Numbered from the stretch's first letter, positions 1 through 8,643 are shown. The stretch: 64,000 nucleotides of DNA from Hyphomicrobiales bacterium (GCA_027484605.1 JAIXSR010000034.1:62001-126000), one strand, 5' to 3'. Translations and numbers: made by a program. Notes: generated by a model from the sequence alone, not told the origin.

Positions 1-1
1 C

Positions 2-586
2 AGCCGGCTGGTCTCGGCCCATATCAGCCGCCTCCAGCAATCCTGCCCGGATGTGGAGGTCGTGCTGCTCAACCACAACAATTCCTTTGTCGATTTCCCG
101 GACCCGCGCAGCTTCGCCGATTTCGGCATCCAGTGGGGCCGCGGCGGCTGGTCGAAATTCCATGCCGTCCGGCTGTGGGACGAACGGCTGGTGGCCGTCT
201 GCAGTCCGGATTACAAGGCGCGGCTGGCCATCGCGCAGCCCTCGGATGTCCATCGCTGCACGCTTCTGCATGTCGATGACAAGCGGATGTGGGCGGAATG
301 GATGGAACGATGCGGAACCAGCCTGCGCGCCGAACAGCCGAGCATGACGCTCGAGGACCGGCATTTCCAGCTGAGCTCGACGATCAACGGCCTCGGGATC
401 TCGCTCTTCGCCGAATGGCTGGTCCGGGGCGAACTCGCCTCCGGCGCCCTTGTCAATCCATTCGGCCAATCCTACCCGACCAGCTTCAGCTATCACCTTG
501 TCACGCCGAAGGGCCCGCCCCTCGCCCCGAGCGCGAAGCGGGTGCGCGACTGGTTTCTCAAGCTGGCCGTCGAGACCGGGCGCTAG
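2..586 (+). CDS. LysR-family transcriptional regulator, C-terminal part
   Basis: The open frame runs in from the left edge, so the N-terminal helix-turn-helix is outside the window; 194 residues of the co-inducer (substrate-binding) domain remain. The segment FADFGIQWGRGGW followed by an LWDERLVAVCSP-like stretch is typical of GcvA-type LysR proteins, which usually act on a divergently transcribed neighbour to the left. It ends 76 bp before the convergent RND permease gene, so it is not obviously its regulator. The family call is firm; the target is unknown. Confidence 0.85.
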   Translation, partial: SRLVSAHISRLQQSCPDVEVVLLNHNNSFVDFPDPRSFADFGIQWGRGGWSKFHAVRLWDERLVAVCSPDYKARLAIAQPSDVHRCTLLHVDDKRMWAEWMERCGTSLRAEQPSMTLEDRHFQLSSTINGLGISLFAEWLVRGELASGALVNPFGQSYPTSFSYHLVTPKGPPLAPSAKRVRDWFLKLAVETGR

Positions 587-662
587 CCGGTACGGATTTC
601 GGCGCGAGCGCGTCGTTCCCGCCCCTGAAAGGCCGGCGGCCCGTCCCGGACGGATGGTCCGG

Positions 663-3600
663 TCATGCCGCTTTCGGCCCCCGCAGCACGAGATAGATGG
701 CGGGGATGACCAGCACCGTCAGCAAGGTCGAGGAGGCAAGCCCGAACAGGAGAGAGATCGCCAGCCCCTGGAAGATCGGGTCGGTCAGGATCGTGATCGC
801 CCCGATCATCGCCGCCAGCGCGGTCAGCAGGATGGGCTTGAAGCGGATCGCTCCGGCTTCGAGCAGCGTTTCGACCAGGGGAACATCCGGCCGTCGGGCA
901 TGGCGGATGAAATCCACCAGCAGGATCGAGTTCCGCACGATGATCCCGGCCAGGGCGATGAAGCCGATCATGGATGTGGCCGAGAACGGCGCCCCGAAAG
1001 CCCAATGCCCGAAGAGGATGCCGATGAAGGTGAGCGGGATGGGCGTCAGGATCACCAGCGGCACCTTGAACGAGCCGAACTGGGCGACGACGAGGATATA
1101 GATGGCGAGCAGCGCCACGGCGAAAGCCGCACCCATGTCGCGGAACGTGACCCAGGTGACTTCCCATTCGCCTTCCCAGAGCAGGACCGGCCTGGAGAGA
1201 TCATCCGGCTGGCCATGCAGGCGGATGGCGGGCTTCGGCAGGCTGCCCCAATCCGCCCTGTCGATGGCGCGCTGGACGGCGAGCATCCCGTAGAGCGGCG
1301 CCTCGAAGCTGCCGGCCAGTTCGGCCGTCACCATCTCGGCCGGGCGGCCATTGCGCCGGAAGACCGGGAAGGAGGCGGATTCGGTGACAATGCGCGTCAC
1401 ATCGCCCAGTTCGACCGTGGATCGATCCCCCGGCAGCAGGTTGGCCGGGACGGGAATGGCGAGCGCCTGCTCGTCAAGCACCATGCCGGCCTTGCCGAGC
1501 CCGAGCCGGATGGGAATGGGCTGCCGACCCTGGCCGCGATGCGAGTAACCCACGACCTGCCCGCCATAATAGAGGCGGATCGTCTCGTAGATGTCGCGCT
1601 GCTCGACCCTGAAGAACTCGAGCTGGTCCTCGGCGATGGCAAGGCGGCGCTGTTCCGCACGAATGCCGAAACTGTCATCCACATCGACGATGAAGGGCAC
1701 GCTCCGGAAGATCTCGCCGAGCTTCACCGCCACGGCGCGGCGCGTTTCCGGGTCGGGGCCGTAGATCTCGGCGAGCAGGGTTGCGAGAACCGGCGGGCCC
1801 GGCGGCGGTTCGACCACTTTCACGCGGGCGCCATCCGGCAGTCCGGCCTGCATGATCCGCATGCGCAGATCCAGCGCAAGGGCATGGCTGGCGCGGTTCC
1901 GTTCGGATCTGGGCTTCAGGTTGACTTGCAGATCGCCCATCTGCGGCTCGGAACGCAGGTAGGAATGGCGCACGAGCCCGTTGAAGTTGAACGGCGCCGC
2001 CGTCCCTGCATGGCTCTGCAGGCTCGCCACCTCCGCCACCGGGCGGATGGCCTCGGCGATCTGCTGGAGGATGCGGTCGGTTTCCTCCACGGAGGCACCG
2101 CGCGGCAGGTCGAGCTGTACCGCCAGTTCGGGTTTGTCGTCGAAGGGCAGCAGCTTCACGGTGACATGCTGGGTATAGAAGAGCGCCAGTGATCCGAGCG
2201 TCGCAATCCCGACCATCAGCAGGAAGATCCAGGCCTTGCGTCTGGTCGCGAGGATCGGTGCGGCCATGCGGGAATAGAGCGCGCCGAGCCGGCCGCCCTC
2301 GGCATGGCCATCGCCAACGGGCGCATGATGCGACGCGCCGAACTTCATCATCAGCCAGGGCGTGACCATCACCGCAACAAAGAACGAGAAGATCATCGCC
2401 GCCGAGGCATTGGCGGGAATGGGGCTCATATACGGGCCCATCAGGCCCGAAACGAAAAGCATGGGCAGCAGGGCGGCGACGACCGTCAGCGTGGCCACGA
2501 TGGTGGGATTGCCCACTTCCGCCACGGCATCCACCGCCGCTTCCGCGCGGTTGCGGCCATCGCCCATGGCCCAGTGGCGGGCGATATTCTCGATCACGAC
2601 GATGGCATCGTCGACCAGGATGCCGATGGAGAAGATCAGCGCGAACAGGCTCACGCGGTTCAGCGTGTAGCCCATGATCCACGCGGCAAAGAGCGTGAGC
2701 AGGATCGTGACGGGGATGACGATCGCCACCACCATGGCCTCGCGCCGGCCGATCGCGAGCCAGACCAGCGCGACGATGGACAAGGTCGCGAGGCCGAGAT
2801 GGAACAGCAGTTCATTGGCCTTTTCCTTGGCCGTCTCGCCATAATTGCGCGTGACATGAAGGTCGAGATCGGCCGGGATCACGCTGCCCCGCAGGGATTC
2901 GGCAGCGGCAATCGCCGCTTGGGCGATCGTCACCGCATTGGCGCCCGCGCGTTTCGCGATCGCGAGCGAGACCGCCGGGGCGCGATCGAAGGAACCATCG
3001 GGCTTCCGCGCGAGATGGGCGACGCGGGTCTCCCGCGTATCCGTGGCGAGGGCCACCTCCGCCACATCGCGGACATAGACCGGCCTTCCGTCCCGCGTGG
3101 TGACCGTGAGATTGCGGATCTCCTCGATCGTGGCCAGCGTCTGTCCCGCCATGAGCGCGATCTGCTGGCCGTTCTCGCGGATCTGCCCTGCCGGAAAGGC
3201 ACGGTTCGCGCCTTCGATCCGCGCAGCCAGCGCCTGGAGGGTCAGGCCGGCCTTGGCGAGCCGGTGCGGATCCGGCGCGATGCGGATCTCCTCGGGCTGC
3301 TCGCCGACGAGATAGGTCAGCCCGACATTCTCCACCCGCGCGATGGCAACCCGCAGCTCGCGCAGGACGCGGGTCAGGTCATTGGCGGTCCAGCGAGGGG
3401 CCGCCTCGGGTTTCGGGGTGAGTGTCAGGACAACGATGGCCACATCGTCAATGCCGCGCCCTACCACCAGAGGCTCGGGAATGCCGACGGGAATCCGGTC
3501 CAGATTGGCCCGGATCTTCTCATGCACGCGCAGGATGGCGGCATCGGAAGGCGTTCCGACGACGAAGCGGGCCGTGACCATGGCGCCATTGTCCCGCGTC

Positions 3601-3872
3601 TGGCTGTAGACATGCTCGACGCCGGCAATCGACTTGACGATCGTCTCGAGCGGTTCCGTCACCAGCTTGACCGCATCCTCGGCGGATAATCCGTCAGCCC
3701 GGAGATGGATATCCACCATCGGCACCGAGATCTGCGGCTCTTCCTCGCGCGGGAGGGCGCCGAGCGCGACGAGCCCGAGCGCCAGCGCGGCCACGAGGAA
3801 AAGCGGCGTGAGCGGGGACGCGATGAAGGCGCGGGTGAGGAGGCCTGCAAGGCCCGGAGAAGCAGGCTTCAT
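663..3872 (-). CDS. RND (AcrB-type) efflux transporter permease
   Basis: A 1069-residue inner-membrane proton antiporter, the usual length for the AcrB/HAE1 family. It has an N-terminal membrane segment near residues 20-40, two large periplasmic loops, and the TM4 motif SIGILVDDAIVVIENI with the proton-relay Asp pair near residue 420. It should work with the adaptor encoded just upstream (4-nt ATGA overlap, so translational coupling) and an outer-membrane channel that is not in this window. The substrate cannot be read from sequence; the linked DUF2892 protein and ArsR regulator suggest a redox- or sulfur-responsive pump. Last gene of a three-gene leftward operon. Confidence 0.93.
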   Translation of the reverse strand: MKPASPGLAGLLTRAFIASPLTPLFLVAALALGLVALGALPREEEPQISVPMVDIHLRADGLSAEDAVKLVTEPLETIVKSIAGVEHVYSQTRDNGAMVTARFVVGTPSDAAILRVHEKIRANLDRIPVGIPEPLVVGRGIDDVAIVVLTLTPKPEAAPRWTANDLTRVLRELRVAIARVENVGLTYLVGEQPEEIRIAPDPHRLAKAGLTLQALAARIEGANRAFPAGQIRENGQQIALMAGQTLATIEEIRNLTVTTRDGRPVYVRDVAEVALATDTRETRVAHLARKPDGSFDRAPAVSLAIAKRAGANAVTIAQAAIAAAESLRGSVIPADLDLHVTRNYGETAKEKANELLFHLGLATLSIVALVWLAIGRREAMVVAIVIPVTILLTLFAAWIMGYTLNRVSLFALIFSIGILVDDAIVVIENIARHWAMGDGRNRAEAAVDAVAEVGNPTIVATLTVVAALLPMLFVSGLMGPYMSPIPANASAAMIFSFFVAVMVTPWLMMKFGASHHAPVGDGHAEGGRLGALYSRMAAPILATRRKAWIFLLMVGIATLGSLALFYTQHVTVKLLPFDDKPELAVQLDLPRGASVEETDRILQQIAEAIRPVAEVASLQSHAGTAAPFNFNGLVRHSYLRSEPQMGDLQVNLKPRSERNRASHALALDLRMRIMQAGLPDGARVKVVEPPPGPPVLATLLAEIYGPDPETRRAVAVKLGEIFRSVPFIVDVDDSFGIRAEQRRLAIAEDQLEFFRVEQRDIYETIRLYYGGQVVGYSHRGQGRQPIPIRLGLGKAGMVLDEQALAIPVPANLLPGDRSTVELGDVTRIVTESASFPVFRRNGRPAEMVTAELAGSFEAPLYGMLAVQRAIDRADWGSLPKPAIRLHGQPDDLSRPVLLWEGEWEVTWVTFRDMGAAFAVALLAIYILVVAQFGSFKVPLVILTPIPLTFIGILFGHWAFGAPFSATSMIGFIALAGIIVRNSILLVDFIRHARRPDVPLVETLLEAGAIRFKPILLTALAAMIGAITILTDPIFQGLAISLLFGLASSTLLTVLVIPAIYLVLRGPKAA

Positions 3873-4867
3873 GGCGTCACCACGCGGTCGCCGGCCTTCA
3901 GGCCCGAGAGGATCTCGATCATCGGGCCGTTCGGGGTGGCCTGCTCGCCGCCCGTCACCACCACCATGGCCCGGGCGCCGGACGGGCCCTGCACGGTCAC
4001 GAAATCAAGGCCGGAGCGGGTCGTCACCGCCGCCTTCGGCACGAGAAGCGCGGTCCTCTCCCCGACCGGCATTTCGGCCAGCACGCGGGCGCCGACGAAA
4101 AAATCATCGAGATTGGCCAGTTCGACATCCGCGATGACGCGGCCATTCTCGATCTGCGGAAACACCTTCACGAGCCTGCCCTCGGTGCGCGTGCCGCTTT
4201 CGAGCGTGATCGGGACACCCGCCCCGACCCGCAGAAGCGGCGCATGGCGTTCCGGCAAGGCCAGGCGGAGGAAGAGCCCGCCGCCGGCGATCAGGGCGAT
4301 CTGCTCGCCCGGCATCACCACGGCGCCCCGCGTCACGGGCACTTTCAGCACCCGGCCCGCAACAGGCGCAAGAACCTCGCCCTCGGTGGCCTGCTGGATG
4401 ATCACCGCCTTGTCGGCTTCCGCCGCACTGATCTGGTTGCGGATGACGTCAAGCTGGGTCCGGAGCGTGTCGACGCGCTGCTGCGTGCCGGCGCCACGCT
4501 CGAGGAGCGTGCGCGCACGATCGAACTCGCTCTGGATATTGCCCTGCTCCGAACCCAGCGCCCGGATCCGCGCTTCCGCGGACCGCAATTGCAGGGCGAT
4601 CTTGTCATCGACGACGCTGGCAATGGACTGGCCCTCGACAATGCGGTCGCCCTCCGAAACCGAAAGGCGCACCAGCGTGCCCCCGATGCGCGGGCGCGCG
4701 GGAATGACATCCCTCGCCTCGATCCGGCCCACGACGGCCTTTGTCTCGACCATGCGCGTCGGCACCAGCGCCAGCTCGGCCGCGACAAGCGGCGCCGCGG
4801 CGAGGCCCAGCAGGCTTGCGATAAGCAGGGTACGACGGAAAGGCATCCGGGGCGCCTTCCCGCTCAA
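3869..4867 (-). CDS. RND efflux periplasmic adaptor (membrane fusion protein)
   Basis: A 332-residue HlyD/AcrA-type adaptor. A signal-type hydrophobic segment (about residues 12-30) is followed by a split biotinyl-lipoyl domain, a short coiled-coil hairpin rich in Ala, Arg and Gln (about 95-155), a beta-barrel and a membrane-proximal domain. It bridges the RND permease to an outer-membrane channel. Its start codon overlaps the stop of the DUF2892 gene by 4 nt, and its stop overlaps the permease start by 4 nt, so the three genes form a tightly coupled unit. Confidence 0.92.
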   Translation of the reverse strand: MSGKAPRMPFRRTLLIASLLGLAAAPLVAAELALVPTRMVETKAVVGRIEARDVIPARPRIGGTLVRLSVSEGDRIVEGQSIASVVDDKIALQLRSAEARIRALGSEQGNIQSEFDRARTLLERGAGTQQRVDTLRTQLDVIRNQISAAEADKAVIIQQATEGEVLAPVAGRVLKVPVTRGAVVMPGEQIALIAGGGLFLRLALPERHAPLLRVGAGVPITLESGTRTEGRLVKVFPQIENGRVIADVELANLDDFFVGARVLAEMPVGERTALLVPKAAVTTRSGLDFVTVQGPSGARAMVVVTGGEQATPNGPMIEILSGLKAGDRVVTP

Positions 4868-5067
4868 CGGAAGACGCTGCCGGCCTTGAGGCCGAGCTTC
4901 TTCAGGATGATCGCGGCCGGGCAGAACCCGGTAAAGGCCGTCTGGAACAGGTTCGCACCGACAAAGACCGTCAGCAGCAGGAACCAGGGCGAGACGAAAT
5001 GGGCCAGCGCGACGGAAGCCATGATCATGAGGCCGGCAAAGGCCATGACTGCGTTTTCGACCTGCAT
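4864..5067 (-). CDS. DUF2892 (YgaP-type) small membrane protein
   Basis: A 67-residue protein with two hydrophobic segments (about 8-24 and 28-46) and the motif FTGFCP, the conserved Gly-x-Cys-Pro feature of the DUF2892 membrane domain of YgaP-like proteins. In such proteins this domain often sits with rhodanese or sulfide/persulfide detoxification genes. The start was set at 5067 because AAGGAG lies 7-8 nt upstream; the longer open frame to 5646 would run over the divergent regulator. First gene of the efflux operon, directly facing the ArsR-type gene. Confidence 0.85.
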   Translation of the reverse strand: MQVENAVMAFAGLMIMASVALAHFVSPWFLLLTVFVGANLFQTAFTGFCPAAIILKKLGLKAGSVFR

Positions 5068-5087
5068 GGAACGCTCCTTGGAAAGGT

Positions 5088-5128
5088 TTGACAGGATCCT
5101 ACATATTCTATATTCAATATATATGCAA
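5088..5128. promoter_or_regulatory. Divergent promoters with palindromic operator, arsR / DUF2892-RND
   Basis: An AT-rich island in otherwise GC-rich DNA. Rightward promoter candidate: TTGACA at 5088-5093, 17-bp spacer, TATTCA at 5111-5116. Leftward candidate: TTGCAT (5128-5123), 17-bp spacer, TATGTA (5105-5100). A perfect 13-bp palindrome, TATATT-C-AATATA (5109-5121), overlaps the rightward -10 and fills the leftward spacer. A wider repeat ATTCAAT (5112-5118) / ATTGAAT (5130-5136) also exists. The position suits repression of both directions by the adjacent ArsR-type protein. The site is seen; its use is inferred. Confidence 0.6.
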
Positions 5129-5151
5129 CATTGAATTTGACAGGAATGCCG

Positions 5152-5457
5152 ATGACCATCCCGTCGCCCTTGATGCCGGGTTCCGCCGATGCCGCAGCGT
5201 TGATGCGGGCGATGGGCCATGCCGGGCGGCTGGAGATCCTCTGCCTTCTGCAGCAGGGTGAACTGGCCATGAGCGAGATTGCCCGGCGGCTGGCGCTGCG
5301 GGGACCGGCGGTCAGCCAGCAACTCGCGGTGCTGCGGGGCGAACGGCTGGTCATCGGCCGCCGGCAGGGCAAGAACGTGTTCTACTCGATCGCCGATGAT
5401 GCGACCCGCGCGATCATCGAGGTGCTCCGGCAGCGCTTCTGCCCGCGCCTGCCGTAA
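5152..5457 (+). CDS. ArsR/SmtB-family regulator, BigR/SqrR-like
   Basis: A 101-residue winged-helix repressor. The recognition region includes ALRGPAVSQQLAVLRGERL, and the wing has RRQGKNVFYSI. Two cysteines, Cys31 (in LEILCLL) and Cys97 (in RFCPRL), lie where BigR/SqrR-type sensors carry the pair that forms a disulfide or polysulfide bridge; the metal-site motif ELCVCDL of true ArsR proteins is absent. The start at 5152 has AGGA 7 nt upstream; TTG 5131 and ATG 5146 in the same frame are alternatives with poorer spacing. Divergent from the DUF2892-RND operon, which it probably represses together with itself. Confidence 0.8.
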   Translation: MTIPSPLMPGSADAAALMRAMGHAGRLEILCLLQQGELAMSEIARRLALRGPAVSQQLAVLRGERLVIGRRQGKNVFYSIADDATRAIIEVLRQRFCPRLP

Positions 5458-5599
5458 CGCCAGGCCGGTAGGCCCCCGGAACCCGCGCGGATGGTCACGG
5501 CCTGTCCCGCAGAGCCCCGGCATCGTCGCACGCCAGCCCGCCGGAGCGGCAATGCCGGCAAAGATCCTTGACGGCGGCGCCGGGTCTGCTAGGCATCCG

Positions 5600-5785
5600 C
5601 CTGCGGAAGAGTTCAGCCGGTCCGCCGGCTGACGCCGAAGGAGCAACCGCCCCGGAAACTCTCAGGCCCCAAGACCGCGCAACCGTTTCGACTCTGAAAA
5701 GTGGAGCAGCCGCTCCCGCCGATGGTGTAAGCCGCTGCCCTGATAAACAGGGCCGGTGATGCTCTCAGGCCAATGACAGAGGGGG
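5600..5785 (+). promoter_or_regulatory. Tandem glycine riboswitch (gcvT type)
   Basis: Two consecutive aptamers. Aptamer I (about 5600-5680) shows the core GCCGAAGGAGCAA and then ACTCTCAGG, closed by GCGG (5603-5606) / CCGC (5675-5678). Aptamer II (about 5690-5785) shows ACTCTG, GCCGATGGTGTAA and GCTCTCAGG, closed by CTCTG / CAGAG. The order, spacing and core strings match the known glycine riboswitch class, which usually turns on glycine-use genes when glycine binds. It lies directly upstream of a DadA-type dehydrogenase. The rest of the 370-bp gap (5458-5599) shows nothing recognisable. Confidence 0.9.
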
Positions 5786-5821
5786 CTCCGCCTCGCGCCG
5801 TGTGCGCGGGCTCAAGGAGCC
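5784..5821 (+). promoter_or_regulatory. Possible expression platform hiding the dadA ribosome binding site
   Basis: GGCTCC (5784-5789), immediately after aptamer II, is complementary to GGAGCC (5816-5821), which contains most of the Shine-Dalgarno AAGGAG (5814-5819) of the next gene. Pairing would hide the site. There is no T-run, so translational rather than transcriptional control is the more likely mode. Inferred from complementarity only. Confidence 0.5.
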
Positions 5822-5827
5822 ATTGTC

Positions 5828-7093
5828 ATGTCTGTTTCCCGTCCTGAAACCGTCGCCGTGATCGGCGCCGGCATTACCGGCATCACCACTGCCTACAGCC
5901 TGATGAAGCGCGGCTGCCGCGTCACCGTCTTCGATCGCCAGCCCTATGCGGCGATGGAGACCTCCTTCGCCAATGGCGGCCAGCTCTCGGCCTCGAATGC
6001 CGAGGTCTGGAACAGCTGGGCCACGGTGCTCAAGGGCATCAAATGGATGATGGAGCCCGGCGCGCCGCTGCTCGTCAATCCGACGCCCTCCTGGCACAAG
6101 ATCTCCTGGATGGGCGAATTCATCGCCTCGATCCCGAAATACGAGCAGAACACCGTCACCACCGCCCGCCTCGCCATCGAGGCCCGTGCCTATCTGAAGG
6201 CCATGGCCGAGGCCGAAGGCATCGATTTCGACTGCGAGACCCGTGGCATCCTGCATTTCTACGAGACGAAGAAGGATTTCGACGCCGCCGCCCGCGTCAG
6301 TGCCCTGCTCGCCAAAGGCGGGCTCGAGCGCCGCGCCGTGACGCCGTCGGAGATCAGATCCATCGAGCCAGCCCTGCGCGGTGAGTATTACGGCGGGTTC
6401 TACACCCCGTCGGATTTCACCGGCGACATCCACAAATTCACGGTCGGCCTCGCCCGCGCCTGCGAAAAGCAGGGCGTTTCCTTGCGCTTCTCGACCGAGA
6501 TCCTCTCGACCGCCGCCGGCGGGAACGATGTGACCCTCGTCACGCGCTCGACCGAACCGACACTGGATGGCAGCCTGCATCCGGAGCAGGTCGAGACCTT
6601 CGACAAGGTCATCGTCTGCGGCGGCGTGATGTCCCGCGCGATTGCCAGCGGCTTCGGCGACCGGGTCAATGTCTACCCGGTGAAAGGCTATTCGATCACC
6701 GTGAGCCTGACCGAAAAGGCCGACCAGGACGCCGCGCCCTGGGTCAGCCTGCTCGACGACAAGGCCAAGATCGTCACCAGCCGCCTGGGCCCGGCGCGCT
6801 TCCGCGTGGCCGGCACCGCGGAGTTCAACGGCTATAACCGCGATATCCGCGCCGCGCGCATCGCCCCGCTCATCGCCTGGTGCCGGGTGCATTTCCCCGG
6901 CATGAGCACGCGCCAGAGCGTGCCCTGGGCCGGCCTCCGGCCGATGATGCCGGACATGATGCCGCGGGTGATGCGCGGCCGGAACCCGCGCGTCTTCTAC
7001 AATACCGGCCACGGCCATCTCGGCTGGACCCTTTCCGCCGCCACGGCGGATGCTGTCGGCGCGCTGGTCACCGCCCGCCCGAACGCGGCCTGA
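5828..7093 (+). CDS. dadA: D-amino acid dehydrogenase (DadA family) FAD-dependent oxidoreductase
   Basis: A 421-residue flavoprotein. The N-terminal Rossmann motif VIGAGITGITTAYSL (about residues 11-25) binds FAD, and the C-terminal NTGHGHLGWTLSAAT segment is the conserved FAD-contact motif of DadA and related DAO-fold enzymes. Full family length. The enzyme would oxidatively deaminate D-amino acids (D-alanine is the classic substrate) at the membrane; under glycine-riboswitch control it may instead act on glycine or a glycine-linked substrate. The start ATG has AAGGAG 8 nt upstream. Confidence 0.88.
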   Translation: MSVSRPETVAVIGAGITGITTAYSLMKRGCRVTVFDRQPYAAMETSFANGGQLSASNAEVWNSWATVLKGIKWMMEPGAPLLVNPTPSWHKISWMGEFIASIPKYEQNTVTTARLAIEARAYLKAMAEAEGIDFDCETRGILHFYETKKDFDAAARVSALLAKGGLERRAVTPSEIRSIEPALRGEYYGGFYTPSDFTGDIHKFTVGLARACEKQGVSLRFSTEILSTAAGGNDVTLVTRSTEPTLDGSLHPEQVETFDKVIVCGGVMSRAIASGFGDRVNVYPVKGYSITVSLTEKADQDAAPWVSLLDDKAKIVTSRLGPARFRVAGTAEFNGYNRDIRAARIAPLIAWCRVHFPGMSTRQSVPWAGLRPMMPDMMPRVMRGRNPRVFYNTGHGHLGWTLSAATADAVGALVTARPNAA

Positions 7094-7116
7094 GGAAAAG
7101 ACGCCGGCCAAGTCCA

Positions 7117-7174
7117 GGGGGCCCAAATCCGGGGGCCCAGATCCGGGTGCCCAGATCCGGGTGCCCGAGCCGGG
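7117..7174. repeat. 14-bp tandem repeat, about four units
   Basis: Units GGGGGCCCAAATCC (7117-7130), GGGGGCCCAGATCC (7131-7144), GGGTGCCCAGATCC (7145-7158) and a partial GGGTGCCCGAGCC (7159-7171) follow the dadA stop. They look like a small intergenic slippage repeat; no function is evident. Confidence 0.8.
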
Positions 7175-7203
7175 CTTTCCTTGCCGTTTCCGCTTGCCGA
7201 TGA

Positions 7204-7234
7204 CCGAAAGCAAAGGGCCGCCTCCGGGCGGCCC
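7204..7234 (-). terminator. Rho-independent terminator for the universal stress gene
   Basis: Stem GGGCCGCC (7215-7222) / GGCGGCCC (7227-7234), four-base loop, followed on the minus strand by TTTGCTTTC. It lies 28 bp beyond the stop of the leftward usp gene; without a T-run on the plus strand it serves dadA less well. Confidence 0.6.
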
Positions 7235-7261
7235 TCCGGTCTTCAGCGCGGGTCGGGGTGT

Positions 7262-8110
7262 TCAATAGGCCATGAAGAGCGGCACATGGGCCGTCTGGGT
7301 CAGTTCCACCGTCACGCCGCCGAACAGGAACTCCTTGAAGCGGGAATGACCGAACCCGCCCATGACGATGAGATCTGCGCCGGTCTCGACGGCATGCCGG
7401 TCCAGGACCGCGCCGACGGTTTCGCCCACCACGGTTTTCTCGACAAGCTTCGTCTCGATGCCCTTCCGCGCAAGATGATGCGCGACATCGGCACCGGGCA
7501 GCATCCGGTCGAGCGCCTTCTCGCCGGAGACGACCACGATATCCGCCTGGACGATGTCGGGAAAGACCTGCATGAGGTCACCGACGGCGCGGGCAGCGTG
7601 GGAAGAACCATCCCAGGCGATGACCGCACGCTGGAAACTGCCCTTCGGCGCGCAGCGTGGCGAGGCGACAAGAACCGGCCGCCCTGACCGGAACAGGGCC
7701 TCCTCGAGGATGAGGCCGGTCACGTCGAGCACCGCGCTGGGCTGGTCGACCACGATCACGTCCGTGGCGCGGGCGGCCCGGACCGCGCGGGCAGCGGCCT
7801 CCTCCAGAACGTCATGGGTCATCTCGACATGCGCCGAGAGCCCGGACGCGGCGATCTGCGCCTTGGCCTCGACGATCAGCTTTTCGCCCTCCGTCAGCGC
7901 GCGTTGGTTGAGGTCGGCCATCATGGGCGCCACATAGGACGAGCCCAGCAGCGAGAACGGGATATGGGCTTTGGGCGCGATGACGGTGACACCGAGATAG
8001 GCGCTGGCCGCTTCCGCCAGTTTGGCGCTCAGCGGCAGGGCCGCGGACCGGGTTTCGTCCGAAACCCGGATGATGCAATGGACATTCGTCAGTGATTTGG
8101 ATTTGGGCAT
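7262..8110 (-). CDS. Universal stress protein, two UspA domains
   Basis: A 282-residue cytoplasmic protein with two tandem Usp folds (about 8-150 and 155-282). The second domain ends in the nucleotide-binding pattern GGFGHSRFKEFLFGGVT, close to the G-2x-G-9x-G(S/T) signature; the first lacks an intact copy. The start at 8110 was chosen over the in-frame ATG at 8119 because GGGAGG is 10 nt from 8110 but only 1 nt from 8119. Stand-alone gene with its own terminator. Substrate and trigger unknown. Confidence 0.85.
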   Translation of the reverse strand: MPKSKSLTNVHCIIRVSDETRSAALPLSAKLAEAASAYLGVTVIAPKAHIPFSLLGSSYVAPMMADLNQRALTEGEKLIVEAKAQIAASGLSAHVEMTHDVLEEAAARAVRAARATDVIVVDQPSAVLDVTGLILEEALFRSGRPVLVASPRCAPKGSFQRAVIAWDGSSHAARAVGDLMQVFPDIVQADIVVVSGEKALDRMLPGADVAHHLARKGIETKLVEKTVVGETVGAVLDRHAVETGADLIVMGGFGHSRFKEFLFGGVTVELTQTAHVPLFMAY

Positions 8111-8270
8111 GCCTGGCATTCCTCCCTGGAACCGTGACAGGGGGAACTCTGCCGGACTTCCGGCCCGATGGCGCTGATCTAGCGCAATGGCAGGCCGGGC
8201 CCGGGCCCGAAGGCACCGGAAACCGGCACGCGCGGGGCGCCTGCCGGCCGGAAAGAGACAGATCGGAAGA

Positions 8271-8540
8271 TCAGGTCGGGCGCGGGCCGCGGCCGGGACC
8301 AGCGCCGGCAACGCGCGGCTTGGGCTTCGGCATCGGCAGGAGGCCTTCACGCTGCATCTGCTTGCGCTGGGCCTTGCGGGCGCGACGGACGGCTTCGCCC
8401 TTTTCGCGCGTCTTGCGCTCGGACGGCTTCTCGTAGGCCTTGCGCTGCCGCATCTCGCGGAAAACGCCTTCGCGCTGCATCTTCTTCTTCAGGACGCGCA
8501 GCGCCTGTTCAATATTGTTGTCACGGACAAGAACTTGCAA
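8271..8540 (-). CDS. rpsU: 30S ribosomal protein S21
   Basis: An 89-residue very basic protein beginning [20 protein letters not shown], the conserved S21 start. S21 joins the small subunit late and helps start-codon selection. The C-terminal tail ([18 protein letters not shown]) is a Pro/Gly/Arg extension usual in alphaproteobacterial S21 and absent in E. coli. It lies 103 bp after the cold-shock gene on the same strand, with a terminator-like hairpin between. Confidence 0.95.
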   Translation of the reverse strand: MQVLVRDNNIEQALRVLKKKMQREGVFREMRQRKAYEKPSERKTREKGEAVRRARKAQRKQMQREGLLPMPKPKPRVAGAGPGRGPRPT

Positions 8541-8569
8541 AAGCCATCTCCCGGCATCGGCCGATAGGG

Positions 8570-8606
8570 AAAGGCGCGCCAGCCCCCGTCAGGGAGCGGC
8601 GCGCCG
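8570..8606 (-). terminator. Terminator-like hairpin after the cold-shock gene
   Basis: GGCGCGCC at 8598-8605 and again at 8573-8580 can pair across a 17-nt loop; on the minus strand TTTCCC follows. The T-run is short, so readthrough into rpsU is possible. Confidence 0.45.
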
Positions 8607-8643
8607 GGATCACGGGGCCGGGCCGAAACCCGGCAGGTCGGCT

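Noticed and set aside
450-3689. Long plus-strand open frames opposite the RND permease
   Set aside because: They are antisense shadows caused by high GC; the translations are Arg/Gly/Asp-rich with no family features, while the minus strand is a clear RND protein.
5765-7213. 482-residue minus-strand open frame over dadA
   Set aside because: Shadow of the DadA gene; extends into the 14-bp repeats and has no family features.
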